Shown here piece after piece: positions 49,628 through 49,788 of a stretch of 49,788 nucleotides of DNA. Numbering within the stretch: the stretch's first letter is position 1; each line of letters starts with the position of its first letter. Both the position numbers and the translations under genes were made by a program. Under the pieces are notes generated by a model. That model did no database searches, was not told where the DNA came from, and saw only the letters and a program-made list of their open reading frames with translations. Source of the stretch: Candidatus Gastranaerophilales bacterium (GTDB lineage: Bacteria; Cyanobacteriota; Vampirovibrionia; Gastranaerophilales; Gastranaerophilaceae); NCBI GenBank assembly GCA_944327255.1, contig CALVHA010000018.1, forward strand, positions 1 to 49,788, in the 5' to 3' direction.

Positions 49628-49692
49628 ATTTACTCTCTCTTTCTTTGATTTAATATTAACACAAAAACAAAGGAAAAGATTATTTGAAATTC

Positions 49693-49788
49693 TTAAGCTG
49701 AATACATCTTCAAGGTTCTTTCAAGGTTTTTAGATATTATGGATTTTACCGAGTCATATTCCGTTTGCAAAGCATTGTGTTCTGTATC
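49693..49788 (-). CDS. C-terminal 31 codons of an unknown gene, cut by window end
   Basis: The minus strand is open from the window edge to a TAA at 49693-49695, giving DTEHNALQTEYDSVKSIISK, then NLERTLKMYSA. The sequence is a single amphipathic helix typical of a protein end. The 66-nt gap to the panC start is consistent with a tandem gene. I cannot name the family from this fragment. Confidence 0.6.
   Translation of the reverse strand, partial: DTEHNALQTEYDSVKSIISKNLERTLKMYSA

Noticed and set aside
1..49788. Prophage, insertion sequence, integron or CRISPR
   Set aside because: No transposase, integrase, phage structural gene, spaced direct repeats or att-like duplications were seen; base composition looks even.

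Overview
The window is AT-rich, tightly packed and entirely chromosomal in character. It has about 45 protein genes, many with 4-20 bp overlaps, one tRNA end, and no sign of phage, insertion sequences, transposases or CRISPR. The best lineage guess is a gut or environmental non-photosynthetic cyanobacterial relative (Melainabacteria/Vampirovibrionophyceae, order Gastranaerophilales). The grounds are a pilin-like protein with the N-terminus NAFTLAEVLITLGIIG, several small unrecognised proteins that look lineage-specific, paired GH57 enzymes, and a Gram-negative style envelope gene set (heptose kinase, O-antigen ligase, TonB-like protein). This is recognition from memory, not a database result.

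Layout. 1-59: end of tRNA-Asp. 0.2-4.3 kb: GH57 branching enzyme and, divergently, a GH38 alpha-mannosidase-like enzyme. 4.2-6.4 kb: unrecognised proteins, including a 58-aa gene at 5682-5858. 6.4-9.5 kb: a three-gene envelope cluster (von Willebrand A protein, degenerate-FHA polytopic protein, TonB-like protein). 9.6-12.4 kb: plsY, an XRE regulator, a type IV pilin-like gene behind a consensus promoter, and an unknown protein. 12.6-16.4 kb: grpE, dnaJ, a secreted beta-propeller and an O-methyltransferase. 16.5-19.3 kb (minus): acyltransferase, nitrilase-family hydrolase, PBP4-type carboxypeptidase. 19.4-22.7 kb: tig-clpP-clpX. 22.9-27.2 kb: an unknown membrane protein, polA, a small secreted protein. 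27.2-33.9 kb (minus): a seven-gene envelope operon ending in tlyA. 34-36 kb: ispG, a metallophosphoesterase and a small reading frame broken by one stop. 36.2-38 kb: response regulator and two unknown genes. 38-41.5 kb (minus): diguanylate cyclase, thiL, ispD. 41.6-46.4 kb: ROK kinase, ruvC, a second GH57 enzyme and a GT4 glycosyltransferase. 46.4-47.8 kb: rplJ-rplL with a long L10-type leader. 47.8-49.8 kb: a membrane protein, panC and the tail of an unknown gene.

How the genes work together. Two themes recur: alpha-glucan/glycan metabolism (two GH57, GH38, ROK kinase, GT4, GHL10) and envelope building (plsY, PBP4, acyltransferase, heptose kinase, O-antigen ligase, DUF4330, pilin). Housekeeping blocks (tig-clpPX, grpE-dnaJ, rplJL, polA, ruvC) lie between them.

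The most notable unexplained signal is a shared promoter-to-start geometry. At GH38, the acyltransferase, polA, ispG, ruvC and the GT4 gene, a -10-like hexamer (usually with an upstream TGn) lies exactly 6 nt before the start codon. There is no usable Shine-Dalgarno site in these cases, which predicts leaderless mRNAs. Most other first genes carry AGGAG-like sites. The vWA/FHA-like/TonB-like cluster at 6.4-9.5 kb is the best candidate for an undescribed protein system.
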